NCBI GenBank assembly: GCA_046733355.1
Contig: JBKPOZ010000124.1
Span: 4,258 to 68,257 of the forward strand
Length of the DNA: 64,000 nt
Reading direction: 5' to 3'
From: VAZQ01 sp046733355
GTDB taxonomy: Bacteria; Pseudomonadota; Alphaproteobacteria; Rhizobiales; Xanthobacteraceae
A program made the position numbers and the translations under genes. The notes below the pieces were generated by a model. It did no database searches and was not told where the DNA came from. It saw only the letters and a program-made list of their open reading frames with translations. Below, one piece after another: positions 1 to 9,246 of this stretch (position 1 is the first letter of the stretch; the number at the start of each line of letters is the position of its first letter).

Positions 1-467
1 GGGTGGCAGCACTGCGCAGAAGTAGCCGAAGGCCGTATCACGAATGGATTGGCCTTCCGCTGGGTGACATCCTCGGCCGCCGCGAGGCTGATCAGCGGCG
101 TCTCATTGTCGCGCACGAAGTCGGTGATGGCGAGAAGCTCGAAGGCGGCGAGCGGGCCGAGGATCACGTTGACCTTGTCGCGCTCGATCAGCTCCTGCGC
201 CTTGGTCTTGGCACCCGCGGGATTGCCGCCCGTGTCGGCAGAGATGAACTCAATCTTGCGGCCGGCAAGCGTATTGTTTTTCTCCTTGAGCAGGGTCGAG
301 ATCCCCTGCTCCATCTGAATGCCGCCCTGGGCAAGGGGGCCCGTCTTGACGGTGAGGAGGCCGATCTTGAATGCCGCGGGCTGCGCCTGAACATACGGTG
401 CCTTGAGCACCGCCATGCTTGTTCCGGCAAGCATTCCCTTGAGCACGGCTCTGCGTTTCATTCGCAT
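1..467 (-). CDS. Branched-chain-type ABC transporter substrate-binding protein (partial, N-terminal part)
   Basis: About 155 codons are visible before the window edge. The product starts with a basic, Tat-like leader (MRMKRRAVLKGML, cleavage near VQAQ) followed by KIGLLTVKTGPLAQGG and a region ending ILGPLAAFELLAI, typical of type I periplasmic binding proteins (Peripla_BP_6) that feed HAAT importers. A strong Shine-Dalgarno AAAGGAGG lies 5 nt before the ATG at 467; an in-frame ATG at 461 is the alternative. It starts 25 nt after the stop of the CocE-type hydrolase on the same strand, so the two are probably co-transcribed. The ligand cannot be told from the sequence. Confidence 0.85.
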   Translation of the reverse strand, partial: MRMKRRAVLKGMLAGTSMAVLKAPYVQAQPAAFKIGLLTVKTGPLAQGGIQMEQGISTLLKEKNNTLAGRKIEFISADTGGNPAGAKTKAQELIERDKVNVILGPLAAFELLAITDFVRDNETPLISLAAAEDVTQRKANPFVIRPSATSAQCCH

Positions 468-491
468 CGTTTCCTCCTTTGCAAGCACGAC

Positions 492-2327
492 TTATGTACG
501 GTTCGTAAGTCGCCGGCGCTGCTTCGGCACGCGCGAAGCCCGTACTTTTAGCGGGATAATCGGCAGCAGCACATAAGGTTTCCTGGCGCCTCCGAAATGG
601 AGCGTCGTTATGCCGCTAAAGACATTTGACGGGCGGTCGACAGCATCGTCGTGCAGGAATGGGCCGCATCCGGTGAGCTCGTTTTTGAAGTTCGAGAGCT
701 TGCCCCCACTCGGGCCCGGATAGACATAGTCCTTGCCGCGAATGCTCAGCGCGACGCGATACCCTGCCGGCACCACAACGGAGGTCGGCCAGATCTCGAT
801 ATCGAGCTCGACAACCTCGCTCCTCTTCAACGGCTGCGGGCGGTCGTGGGTGTGATACGGACGATAGGGCATGGTGACCTTGCGATCGAGCTTGCGGTGC
901 GAGGCACGCAGCCAGCCCTGCGCGACGGGCGTATGCGGATCGATCGCTCCCTGGAACACCACCTCTTTCAGATCGCCCGAAAACACGCGCAGCACGGCGA
1001 ACAGATCGGCATCGGCGGTGGATGACGAAATGAACAGCTTAACCGCACTCGGCCCGGTTATTTCCGTCTCCTGCGCAAACGGCGCGCTCATGAACGTCAC
1101 CCCGTCGCCCATTGCCGCAAATGATATCGCACTCGATCGGCCGGATTTTTCATCCAGCATGCCGGTTGTGCCGTTGAGATAGAGCTTCGTCCATTTGGTG
1201 CGCTGGAGCGGCCATTCTGCCTCGGCGCGCTCGACGAACCTGTCGATGTGACGAACCTGCAGGAGCACGCGTGGCTGCCTGTCCCACCCGTTTTGCTTGC
1301 CGTGCAGGAAATGATCGAAAAAGCGCAGCTGCAGCTTGCGTCCGTAATCGGTGTAGAAATGCGTCCAGTGCTCGATGCCGTGCGCCTCGAGCCACTTCTG
1401 CCGGCTCGCAGCGCGCATGAAGCCCTCGAAATTGCCGCGTGGATGCAGGCCTTGCCCGCCCCAGTTGGCGGCGGAAAGAAACGGCGTCTTCACCCTCGAC
1501 CAGACAGGCGAGCGCGCGCGGTGATACTCGTCATCGAGCGGATGCGCGCGAATTTCTGCGCCGAGATCCGTCCGGTTCCTCGCAAGCTCCGCTTCTGAAA
1601 GAACTTCCGGCCCGCATACCAGTTGCCCATGCACGCGGGAGCGCTTGCCGCGCTCGCCCGCGCCATACTGCACCGTCTTCACCTGCATGTCGTACCAGTT
1701 CTCCCAGAAGGTGCAGATGATGCCGCCGTGATGCGTCATGTCGCGATACCAGTCGGCGGCGCCTTCCCATATGCACATGGCGGCGAGATGCGGCGGCTGC
1801 AGGCTCGCCACGTGCCATTGATTGATCGCGTAATACGAGATGCCGTTGAGGCCGACCTTGCCGTTGGACCACGGCTGCACCCCGGCCCATTCAATGCATT
1901 CGTAAAAGTCCCTCGTCTCGCGCGGAGAGAAATGATCGATATGGCCGGGCGAACAGCCGCAGCCGCGGGAATCGACCCGCATGCATGCATAATCGTGCGG
2001 CACCCATTTTTCCGGGTCGACAACTTCCCAGCTCTGGTAGAGATTGCTCGAGCCGGCAGTGACATCCGGATGCTGCTCGGCCATGCGCTGCCAGGCGCTG
2101 GGATAGCCGTCCTGGAATGCAAGCCCCTTGCCGTAAGGTCCGTAGCTCAGGATGACGGGATATCGGCCTTCCTGCGGCGGGCGGAAAATATCGGCGCGGA
2201 GCACGGTCCCGTCGTCCATGCGCAGCGGCACATCCCAATCGATGCGCATGCCGTCGCGCAGCTCGCTGCGATGCTCATGGGTCTGGGCCGCGGGTGTGTC
2301 TGGCGCCGTGCGCCCGGCTGCGGGCAT
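492..2327 (-). CDS. CocE/NonD family alpha/beta hydrolase (X-Pro dipeptidyl-peptidase S15 type)
   Basis: The 611-residue protein has the S15 architecture: an N-terminal alpha/beta-hydrolase domain (residues about 30-330) and a C-terminal jelly-roll domain (about 370-590, TGPSAVKLFISSS onward). The nucleophile elbow is GISYY with Ser164; a candidate catalytic His lies in IEHWTHFY. The acidic triad residue of canonical CocE (GGWYD) is not obvious, the equivalent stretch reading AANWGGQGLH. No signal peptide is seen, so it is probably cytoplasmic. Family members hydrolyse esters, amides or prolyl peptides; the substrate here is unknown. The neighbouring binding-protein gene suggests a catabolic role for an imported compound. 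Confidence 0.85.
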   Translation of the reverse strand: MPAAGRTAPDTPAAQTHEHRSELRDGMRIDWDVPLRMDDGTVLRADIFRPPQEGRYPVILSYGPYGKGLAFQDGYPSAWQRMAEQHPDVTAGSSNLYQSWEVVDPEKWVPHDYACMRVDSRGCGCSPGHIDHFSPRETRDFYECIEWAGVQPWSNGKVGLNGISYYAINQWHVASLQPPHLAAMCIWEGAADWYRDMTHHGGIICTFWENWYDMQVKTVQYGAGERGKRSRVHGQLVCGPEVLSEAELARNRTDLGAEIRAHPLDDEYHRARSPVWSRVKTPFLSAANWGGQGLHPRGNFEGFMRAASRQKWLEAHGIEHWTHFYTDYGRKLQLRFFDHFLHGKQNGWDRQPRVLLQVRHIDRFVERAEAEWPLQRTKWTKLYLNGTTGMLDEKSGRSSAISFAAMGDGVTFMSAPFAQETEITGPSAVKLFISSSTADADLFAVLRVFSGDLKEVVFQGAIDPHTPVAQGWLRASHRKLDRKVTMPYRPYHTHDRPQPLKRSEVVELDIEIWPTSVVVPAGYRVALSIRGKDYVYPGPSGGKLSNFKNELTGCGPFLHDDAVDRPSNVFSGITTLHFGGARKPYVLLPIIPLKVRASRVPKQRRRLTNRT

Positions 2328-2423
2328 GGCTTCCTCCAGGACGCCGTCATTGCAAGCGCGGCGCGTTCGTCCGGCAGCTATCCTATGGTATGAGCCGAGG
2401 TCTCACAAATTTCCGGAGGCGAC

Positions 2424-3077
2424 GTGAAGCTCTTTTCATTCTGGCGCTCGCTCGCGACGTTTCGCGTGCGCATTGCGCTCAATCTCAAGGGACTGGTGCC
2501 CGACGAGATCATCAACGTGAATCTGATGCAGGGCCAGCAACGCGCCGACCCCTTCCGCACAGTCAATCCGCAGATGCTGCTCCCCGCCTTGATCGATGGC
2601 GAAGGTCCCGTGCTGTTCCAGTCACTGGCAATCATCGAATATCTCGACGAGACCCATCCGCAGCCGCCGCTGTTGCCCACTGGCGCGAAGGCGCGGGCGC
2701 GGGTGCGCGCGCTAGCGCAAATTGTCGCATGCGACTCCCATCCGCTCATCGTGCCGTGCGTGCGCGAGTATCTCGAGCACGAGTTCAAGCTCGACGAGGC
2801 GGCACGGCTGAAATGGATCCGCCACTGGATCGACGAGGCGCTTGCGGCGCTTGAAGCAAATCTCTCCGGCAGCAAGGAGACGGGTCAGTACTGCCACAGC
2901 GATGCAATCACACTTGCTGACATCTGTCTCGTGAGCCAGGCGGTGGGCGCCAAGTTCTTCAACTACGATATCGCGCCCTTCCCGACCGTGCGCCGCATCG
3001 CCGAGCGCTGCATGCAGCACGACACGTTCGCGCGCGCACACCCCTTGCGGCAACCGGGCGCCCCCCAGGCCGCGTGA
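2424..3077 (+). CDS. maiA: Maleylacetoacetate isomerase (zeta-class glutathione S-transferase)
   Basis: A 217-residue protein with an N-terminal thioredoxin-fold domain carrying the zeta-class active-site region SFWRSLATFRVRIALN (canonical SSCS..RVRIAL) and QMLLPALIDG, then an all-helical GST C-terminal domain. It would isomerise maleylacetoacetate to fumarylacetoacetate in tyrosine/homogentisate breakdown. The start is GTG at 2424, supported by GGAGG at 2414-2418. The canonical SxxC motif reads SFWRS here, so the usual Cys is replaced. Fumarylacetoacetase and homogentisate dioxygenase genes are not in the window. It converges on the lactonase gene. Confidence 0.85.
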   Translation: MKLFSFWRSLATFRVRIALNLKGLVPDEIINVNLMQGQQRADPFRTVNPQMLLPALIDGEGPVLFQSLAIIEYLDETHPQPPLLPTGAKARARVRALAQIVACDSHPLIVPCVREYLEHEFKLDEAARLKWIRHWIDEALAALEANLSGSKETGQYCHSDAITLADICLVSQAVGAKFFNYDIAPFPTVRRIAERCMQHDTFARAHPLRQPGAPQAA

Positions 3078-3078
3078 A

Positions 3079-3103
3079 TACCTCCCCCTGAAAGGGGGAG
3101 GTA
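3079..3103. terminator. Perfect hairpin between convergent maiA and pcaD
   Basis: TACCTCCCCC (3079-3088) pairs perfectly with GGGGGAGGTA (3094-3103) around a TGAAA loop, sitting exactly between two convergent stop codons. There is no T-run on either strand, so it could be a bidirectional Rho-assisted terminator or mRNA-end stabiliser. Confidence 0.6.
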
Positions 3104-3109
3104 TGCGCG

Positions 3110-3895
3110 TCATCGTGCTGAAAGGAACTGCGCGAGGGCGCGGTTGAAGGCGACCGGCTGGTCGAGATTGGAAATGTGCCCGGCGCCGGCGATCTCGACG
3201 TAGCGCGATCCTGGCAGCGCCTCGTGCAGCTTGGCCATGGCTGCGGGAGTGACCCCGTCCTTTTCACCAACGAGAAAAAGCACCGACCGCTTCACTGTCC
3301 CCACCTTCGCAGCATAGTTATGGCTGGCGAGCGCGGCGGCACATCCGATAAAGCCGGGAACAGGCGTCGCGCGGATCATCTGCCGCACCTTGTCGATGTG
3401 CGGCGCCTTGGCCTCGATAAGCTCCGGCGGAAACCAGCGCGCGACCGTCGACTCGACGAGCGCTTCCATGCCGTCCTTCTCCGCAACGGCAATACGCTCC
3501 TCCCATTGCTGCGCAGTCGCCGGCGTCGATTGGCATACGGAATCGCAGACGACGATTTTGTCGAGACGGTCCGGATGCAATTGTGCGAGTGCAAGCGCCG
3601 TCGCCCCGCCCATCGAAAGGCCGACGAAATGCGCCTTGTCGATGGCAAGCGCGTTCATCACCGCGATGGCATCAGCAATGAGCTGCGCGAAGGTGTATCG
3701 GCCCGCGGGCGCGTCGCTCTTGCCATGTCCGCGCTGATCGTAACGCAGAACGCGAAAAGCGCGCGCAAACTCGCGCGCCTGGTCGTCCCACATCGCAAGG
3801 TTTGTCGCCAGCGAGTTGCTCAGGACGAGCCAGGGCGCGCCGCGAAGGCCGTCGACCTCATAATTAATACTGATCCCGTTCACTTTGACCCGCAT
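3110..3895 (-). CDS. pcaD: 3-oxoadipate enol-lactonase-type alpha/beta hydrolase
   Basis: The product of about 261 residues starts MRVKVNGISINYEV and carries the hydrolase motifs in order: SNSLATNLAMWDD (oxyanion region), YDQRGHGKS, nucleophile elbow GLSMGG, an Asp in VGEKDGVTP and His in AGAGHISNLDQP. This is the typical PcaD pattern, which opens 3-oxoadipate enol-lactone in the protocatechuate branch of the beta-ketoadipate pathway. The reading frame stays open 14 codons further upstream (to 3937), but that stretch is Arg-rich and unlike the family, so 3895 is preferred; no strong ribosome-binding site settles it. Other pca genes are not nearby. Confidence 0.8.
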   Translation of the reverse strand: MRVKVNGISINYEVDGLRGAPWLVLSNSLATNLAMWDDQAREFARAFRVLRYDQRGHGKSDAPAGRYTFAQLIADAIAVMNALAIDKAHFVGLSMGGATALALAQLHPDRLDKIVVCDSVCQSTPATAQQWEERIAVAEKDGMEALVESTVARWFPPELIEAKAPHIDKVRQMIRATPVPGFIGCAAALASHNYAAKVGTVKRSVLFLVGEKDGVTPAAMAKLHEALPGSRYVEIAGAGHISNLDQPVAFNRALAQFLSAR

Positions 3896-4121
3896 TTTGC
3901 GGCCCCGCGCACCCGTTCCTCGACGACTACGTGTCACATTGCTAATTGTTTCCGCCGGAAAAAAGACTTAGTGCCGGGTGATCTACGCACGAGCCAATGC
4001 GCTTCGGCCGGTTAACCAAGCGCGGTCATGTCTGCGGAAAAACCGTTGCAAAGACAGAAACTTAGCCGATAACTGGAGAGTGCGCGGAGAGCCGGCCAGC
4101 CTGGCGCAAGCCTGCGCGGAA

Positions 4122-6470
4122 ATGAGCAAGATGAGTGCTGCCTGTCGGCGAGATTTGGCCCAGCACGGCTTTTACCCGCCCGCCGCAGTCCGCCTCCCCG
4201 TACTTGAATATCTGTTCATCTCGTTTTTGTGCTCCTTTCTTCTGGTTGCGGCCTGCCCGCTTCTGCTCCCTTCTGCGGCTTCCGCGCAGGCAGTGACTGC
4301 TCCGTCCGACTCCGTGCGACGCGAAATTCTCGCGCTCTATGACAGTCGTGAGGAGGCGCGGCCCGATCAAACTCGCATTCATCGCTTTGCGGAAATGCCG
4401 CTCAATCACCTCGGGCTCATGGTGACGTACTGGGACATCAATCGCGGCATGCCCTCATCCGAACGGACCGGCAACCTGCGTGGCGTGCTGACCTGGTTCA
4501 GGCGTGCGCCGCCGCCTGTGTTCTACGCCTGGGGTCTTGACCAGATCGCAAACGGCGTTCGTATGGTCGTAATCGGTGATGCCGGATTGTCGTTCGGCAC
4601 CCCCGCCTTCGCCGCCGCCAACAAATTGTTTGGTGCAATCGGCTTCGGCCTGAGCGGCAGCGTCGCCGATATTACTTACGGCGCGCGTGTCCTCTACCGC
4701 GATGCGCTCATCGGGTTTGAACGCAATCTCGATCCTGTGCTGCCGGCGTTTCCAATCGTGGGGACGCAGGGAGCCGACGTGACGTCGCATCTCGTGCTCG
4801 AGCACCGCGAGGGAAATCAGGTGCTCGCCTCGAGCCTGGTGCTCACCAGCGGTCGCGGCGGTTACGCCGCCAATGGCTATTTCATCTACGAGGAGCCGGT
4901 GAGCGGTCGCACGAAATGGATCTTGGATCCGTTTGCGTTTTTTTCCAAAGGCTTCGATGTGCGGCTCACGCCAATTCCGGATGTGACAACCTTGTCCGGC
5001 CGACGCGTGTGGTTCAGTCACATCGATGGTGACGGCTGGAACAACATTACCTACATCGAGGAGTATCGGGAGCGGCCGACCGTCGCTGCGAGCGTGGTCC
5101 TGCATGAGCTGATCGCCCCATACCCGGACCTGCCGGTTGCGGTAGGGCTCATCGGCGCGGATGTGGATGAGCGCTATGGCACTCCGGAGGCCGGCCGCCA
5201 GGCCGCGCGCGAGCTGTTCGCGCTGCCGCAGGTGGAAGTCGCTTCACACAGCTATTCTCACCCGTACAAGTGGAGCTTCTTCGAGAATTATGACCGCAAG
5301 CTCGAGGAGCGCCTCGTCAGCCCCGACGAGACCGAATGGACGGCCGTGCTCGGCGATCGTGTGCGGCGCATCGCCCGCCGCTTGTTTCCGGGCTTCAGCC
5401 GCAAGAACGAGGCGGAGTCGTTGAAGCCGGAGGAGGACCCGCCGCGTGCCTACAGCGAATTTCCGTTCGATTTGGATCAGGAGATCGGCGGCAGCATCGC
5501 CACCGCGGAGAAGCTGGCGCCGGAGGGAAAGCGGGCCACCGTTTATCTGTGGAGCGGCGGCGCCGAGCCGTTTGAAGAGGCCATTGCGCGTACCCGCCGC
5601 TTGCGATTGCGCAATCTCAACGGCGGCGATTCCCGATTCGATCCGGACTATCCTTCGATCACCTATCTCGCGCCTATTTCCCGCACGGCAGGAACGCAGC
5701 GGCAGATATATGCAGGCAATGCCAACGACTACATCTACATCACCGACGGCCAGGGGCGCGATCACGGGTTTCTGCATCTGGACGCGACGATCGCCGCGAC
5801 CGAAAGTCCGCGCCGGCTGAAAGGTGTGAACGTCTATTATCACATGTATGCCGGCGAGCGTCCCGCTCAGCTCGCCGCAGTGCGTCATCATCTCGACGCC
5901 GCGCGCCAGTCTGCGCTTGCCCCGGTGGCAGCCTCGCATTACGCCGCCATGGCCGATGGCTTCTTCTCGATTGAGATGACCAGGTTGTCGGAGCTGAGCT
6001 GGCGCGTGTCCAATCGCGGGGCGCTGCAGACTTTGCGCTTCGATGATGCGGCGGAGCTCAACGTCGACTTCGGCCGCAGCCCTGGCGTGATCGGACAATC
6101 CCGGAAAGGAGCATCGCTGTATGTGGCGCTTGATGAGGGAATCGACGAGGCCGTCATCACGCTCACCCGGACTGCGCCGCCGGTTGTGCAGAGGCCGTAC
6201 CTGATCGATGCGCGCTGGAGCTTCCGCGACCTGCAGCGAAAGGAATGCGGGTTCGCTGTGACGGCCAAGGGGTACGGTAGCGGTCAGATGACCTGGGGTG
6301 GCATGCGGCCGGGCGCGTATCTCGTGATTGCGCGCGACGCAAAGGAAACGGTTTGGGAAGAGGAGTTCGAGGTTCGCGCAGACGGCCGGCTCGCGTTCAC
6401 CGTCGATGCAGAGGCGCTATCCCCGCTGGACATCGAGGTGCGATGCCTTGACAGACAGGGAGCGCCCTGA
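4122..6470 (+). CDS. pelA: PelA-like polysaccharide deacetylase-domain protein (lacks the glycoside hydrolase domain)
   Basis: About 782 residues. After an export signal (hydrophobic core near LEYLFISFLCSFLLVAAC, cleavage near ASAQA) comes a Rossmann-like region, then a deacetylase region with the PelA hallmarks SHIDGDGWNN (about residue 300, metal-binding D-G-D) and ASHSYSHPYKW (about residue 373). PelA of Pseudomonas begins with a glycoside hydrolase TIM-barrel; no such domain fits here. It would deacetylate the Pel polymer in the periplasm. The start is uncertain: ATG 4122 or 4131 (the frame is open from 3978). Its TGA overlaps the next ATG by one base (TGATG), the first of a chain of coupled genes. 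Confidence 0.75.
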   Translation: MSKMSAACRRDLAQHGFYPPAAVRLPVLEYLFISFLCSFLLVAACPLLLPSAASAQAVTAPSDSVRREILALYDSREEARPDQTRIHRFAEMPLNHLGLMVTYWDINRGMPSSERTGNLRGVLTWFRRAPPPVFYAWGLDQIANGVRMVVIGDAGLSFGTPAFAAANKLFGAIGFGLSGSVADITYGARVLYRDALIGFERNLDPVLPAFPIVGTQGADVTSHLVLEHREGNQVLASSLVLTSGRGGYAANGYFIYEEPVSGRTKWILDPFAFFSKGFDVRLTPIPDVTTLSGRRVWFSHIDGDGWNNITYIEEYRERPTVAASVVLHELIAPYPDLPVAVGLIGADVDERYGTPEAGRQAARELFALPQVEVASHSYSHPYKWSFFENYDRKLEERLVSPDETEWTAVLGDRVRRIARRLFPGFSRKNEAESLKPEEDPPRAYSEFPFDLDQEIGGSIATAEKLAPEGKRATVYLWSGGAEPFEEAIARTRRLRLRNLNGGDSRFDPDYPSITYLAPISRTAGTQRQIYAGNANDYIYITDGQGRDHGFLHLDATIAATESPRRLKGVNVYYHMYAGERPAQLAAVRHHLDAARQSALAPVAASHYAAMADGFFSIEMTRLSELSWRVSNRGALQTLRFDDAAELNVDFGRSPGVIGQSRKGASLYVALDEGIDEAVITLTRTAPPVVQRPYLIDARWSFRDLQRKECGFAVTAKGYGSGQMTWGGMRPGAYLVIARDAKETVWEEEFEVRADGRLAFTVDAEALSPLDIEVRCLDRQGAP

Positions 6471-7408
6471 TGTTGCGGCACATCGCCTTCATCGGCGTGG
6501 TCACGGCGTTGGCGCTTGCCGCGGGGGTTGCCATCGTGCCTGGCGGACGCGAGCAATGGACCATGCTCGTGCGCGACGGGCATAACCAGGAGGCGCTCGC
6601 GCTACTGGAAGCGCGATACCGTGCAGGCGAGCGCGAGCCGGATGCCATCGTGCATCTCTATCGGCTCTATATGGGGTTTGCCGAGATCGCCCAGGCCACG
6701 CGGGTGATCCAGGAATTTGCTGCTGAAAAACCCGACGATGCGCAAAGGCTGGCGATGCTCGCAAAACACTACGCCGATATCCAGGATTCGGCGGCCGAGA
6801 TGCGCGCGCTGGAGGCCCTGTTCGAGCTGCAGCCTTCGTTGGCCACAGCGCGCGAGCTGCTGACGCACTACCGGCTTGGCGGGGACTTCGCGCGCGAACA
6901 GGGGCTGTTGCGCACCTTGCTCGCGCACGAGATGATCACGGCGAATGACGCCGAGCGGCTGGGCCTGATGCTCGCTGCACAGGGCGACCTCTACGGCGCG
7001 CGCGAGGCGCTCATCCGCTTCGACGAGATCGCCAATCCGGAGCGCAGCATTGGACGCTTTGTGTTGTTCGACGTGCTGGTCAAGACCGGAGATACCGCCG
7101 GCGCGCTCGGCAGGGCTGCGTCCTGGATCGGGCATTTCCGCAAGGCAGGCGTGCATCGCGCAGGAACCGGAGAGGCAGCGTCGGCCCGGCTCATTCACAT
7201 GATGCGGGCGGTCGACGAGACCGAGACGCGCCGACTCCTTTGCGATCCGCAGCCGCCGGACGGCTTGGCGCTGGCGACCGCTGAACCAGGAAAGGAAACC
7301 TCGTGTGACCTCGCGATCTCCGGCGCACAGGCCGAGGCCGAGGCCGCCGACAATGTCGTCACCCATGGCACTGCACGCGAAGAGCCGGGGCGCAGGAAGC
7401 GACGATGA
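6470..7408 (+). CDS. pelB: PelB-like TPR protein without outer-membrane barrel
   Basis: A 312-residue protein: an N-terminal membrane anchor (IAFIGVVTALALAAGVAI), then helical repeats of TPR character (ALALLEARYRAGEREPDAI, AKHYADIQDSAAEMRALEAL and others), ending in a basic tail. Position between PelA- and PelD-like genes and the N-terminal anchor plus TPR layout suggest the TPR part of PelB. PelB of Pseudomonas is about 1190 residues with a C-terminal beta-barrel export pore; nothing of that is present. It probably scaffolds the deacetylase in the periplasm. The assignment rests mainly on context, so a generic TPR protein remains possible. Confidence 0.6.
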   Translation: MLRHIAFIGVVTALALAAGVAIVPGGREQWTMLVRDGHNQEALALLEARYRAGEREPDAIVHLYRLYMGFAEIAQATRVIQEFAAEKPDDAQRLAMLAKHYADIQDSAAEMRALEALFELQPSLATARELLTHYRLGGDFAREQGLLRTLLAHEMITANDAERLGLMLAAQGDLYGAREALIRFDEIANPERSIGRFVLFDVLVKTGDTAGALGRAASWIGHFRKAGVHRAGTGEAASARLIHMMRAVDETETRRLLCDPQPPDGLALATAEPGKETSCDLAISGAQAEAEAADNVVTHGTAREEPGRRKRR

Positions 7409-8487
7409 GCAGCATGATTGACGATGCTGATCTGACAGAGCCGGTGCCTCGATCGCGCTGGTCAGCTTGGTCGCGGCTTGCTCTGGAATACGCATTCTGG
7501 TTCGGCGCGGCGATCCTGCTCAAACTCGCACTTTCCGCCTGGACCAGCGTTCCCTATCCCAGCCCGTTCTGGATGCCGGTCGCAGTGCTTGCACTGCAGC
7601 GCGGTCTTGCCGCAGGACTGAGCGCCGCGTTGATCGCCGCGGCGCTGCAATTGCTGCCCGGCTTGCCCGCTCCTTCTCTCGCAGAGGACATCTATGCCTA
7701 TGTCGGCAGGATCGCTTTCGAACCGATCGCATGGACCGCTGTGGCGCTCTGTATCGGTCAGCTTCGGAGTCGCGAGATCATGACGCTGGCTGCGCTGAGG
7801 GAGCGCCTGCTCGAGCGCACTCGTCATGCGGATGCCGTCGCTGAGCTTTGCACGCATCTGCGGCAGCGCATCGAGACCCTCGAACGCCACATTGCCGCAA
7901 ACGAGGACGCATCGGTCTCCGAGGTAGCCGAAGCGATCATCAAACTCGCACAAGCGGGCTGGGATGATTTCGCCGCCTGTTTGCGCCAAGTTGTTCTGGT
8001 GATGACCGGGGCTGCCGAGTTCACCGTGTATTTACTCGCGGAGAATGGGCTTGAGGCAGCGGTCCTGCCCGAAGGCGAGCGCCCGGGGATTGTGCATGCG
8101 GCAATCAAACCGGCGACTGCACTGTACAATTCCATTGTCAATGAACGGCAGGTCGTCTCTGCCGCCACTCCGGGGGGTGCCGCGCTCCTGGGCAGCGTCG
8201 GCATTTTCGCCGGTCCCCTGCTGGAGGCACACGCTTCCGGCCGTGTCGTCGGAATGCTTGCGCTCTCGGGCGCATCGGCTGATGCGCTGCCCGAGGACAT
8301 CGAGCGCCGATTCACGCTCGCCTGCTCCGAGCTTTCCCGATTGGTCGAGCGCATAAAGCTGATCAATACGTGGCGTGCCGCGAGGAATGGCCAGCTGCGT
8401 GAGGCCGACGAGGTTGCAATGCCCGAGGCCAATGAGAAGGGCACTCCTTCGCTCATGCCGCCGGAGCAAAGGCCGAGCCTGCAATGA
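7405..8487 (+). CDS. pelD: PelD-like membrane protein with GAF domain, GGDEF domain absent
   Basis: 360 residues: about four transmembrane segments (residues about 25-120, including FWFGAAILLKLAL and PFWMPVAVLALQRGL), a coiled coil (ERLLERTRHADAVAELCTH), and a GAF-like domain (about 165-325, AAEFTVYLLAENGL ... SGRVVGMLAL). Pseudomonas PelD (about 455 residues) follows this with a degenerate GGDEF domain whose RxxD site binds cyclic di-GMP; here the protein stops after the GAF domain with a short polar tail. It overlaps the upstream and downstream genes by 4 bp each, consistent with translational coupling in the pel operon. Confidence 0.75.
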   Translation: MSSMIDDADLTEPVPRSRWSAWSRLALEYAFWFGAAILLKLALSAWTSVPYPSPFWMPVAVLALQRGLAAGLSAALIAAALQLLPGLPAPSLAEDIYAYVGRIAFEPIAWTAVALCIGQLRSREIMTLAALRERLLERTRHADAVAELCTHLRQRIETLERHIAANEDASVSEVAEAIIKLAQAGWDDFAACLRQVVLVMTGAAEFTVYLLAENGLEAAVLPEGERPGIVHAAIKPATALYNSIVNERQVVSAATPGGAALLGSVGIFAGPLLEAHASGRVVGMLALSGASADALPEDIERRFTLACSELSRLVERIKLINTWRAARNGQLREADEVAMPEANEKGTPSLMPPEQRPSLQ

Positions 8488-9224
8488 CACATGCACAAAG
8501 CCAAACCGAGTCTGTGGCCTTCGCAGTGCCGCCTGTGGCGGTTGGACGCAGGGACGCAGTGTGCTCACTCGTCACATTCGCGCTGAGCATGGCGGTGCTT
8601 GGTTACGCGATGAGTCCCATCGCCAAAATAGGCATCGTTCTCGCTTTTCACGCAGCAGTTCTGCTCATCCCGGCGGCAGCATGCATCATGCGATACAGGC
8701 AGCAGCGCGAGCTGACAGTTGCGATGCTCCTGCTGATGACGACGGCCGCTGCCGGCCCGATCGGCGCGCTCGGCTGTGCGTTTTTTGCGCTTGCGCTCTG
8801 GAGCCGCCAACCTGCTCCCGAGCGGCTGCGGCACTGGTATGAGTACATTTCCGGCATCGTCGCCCGCTGGCGGATTGTGCACCTCTACGAGGAGCTGCAA
8901 TCCGGACGTCTGCCGTCGGACACGAACGCGGCCGTCCCCCGCTTCCGGCCCATCCTGCGAAGCGCTCCGGTCGAAGAGCAGCAGCGTGTGCTCGGCGTGC
9001 TCGGGCGGCGCTATCATGCGCAGTTTCGGGCCGTATTGCGGGAGGCCCTGCGCCACAGAAACGGTTTCATTCGTGCCCAGGCCGCCGCCGTCGCAACCCG
9101 GCTGGATATGAACGAAAAGATGCGCCTGTGGTCGGCATCCGGGCCACCGGCTGACGTATTGACCGTTCGTCCCCGCGAAAGCGGGGACCCAGAACCTGCT
9201 GGATTCCCGCTTGCGCGGGAATGA
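8484..9224 (+). CDS. pelE: PelE-like membrane protein, C-terminally truncated by a palindromic repeat
   Basis: 246 residues: two or three transmembrane segments near the N-terminus (VLGYAMSPIAKIGIVLAF, AMLLLMTTAAAGPIGALGCAFFALAL) and a helical region ending FIRAQAAAVATRLDMNEKMRL. PelE normally continues for about another 100 residues of TPR repeats (about 330 in Pseudomonas). Here the last 19 residues (V228-E246, VRPRESGDPEPAGF...) and the stop codon come from an interspersed repeat at 9166-9224, so the TPR part is lost. PelE joins PelD, PelF and PelG in the inner-membrane synthase. Whether the shortened protein works is unknown. Confidence 0.7.
   Translation: MTHAQSQTESVAFAVPPVAVGRRDAVCSLVTFALSMAVLGYAMSPIAKIGIVLAFHAAVLLIPAAACIMRYRQQRELTVAMLLLMTTAAAGPIGALGCAFFALALWSRQPAPERLRHWYEYISGIVARWRIVHLYEELQSGRLPSDTNAAVPRFRPILRSAPVEEQQRVLGVLGRRYHAQFRAVLREALRHRNGFIRAQAAAVATRLDMNEKMRLWSASGPPADVLTVRPRESGDPEPAGFPLARE
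9166..9224. repeat. REP-like double palindrome forming the 3' end of pelE
   Basis: Two hairpins in tandem: GTCCCCGC-GAAA-GCGGGGAC (9169-9188) and ATTCCCGC-TTGC-GCGGGAAT (9203-9222). This is the widespread proteobacterial repeat that, translated, reads RPRESGDP on one strand and IPAQAGIQ on the other. It lies inside the pelE frame and provides its stop codon. Confidence 0.85.
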
Positions 9225-9246
9225 GCGGAGTGTTTACCCCAAACGC

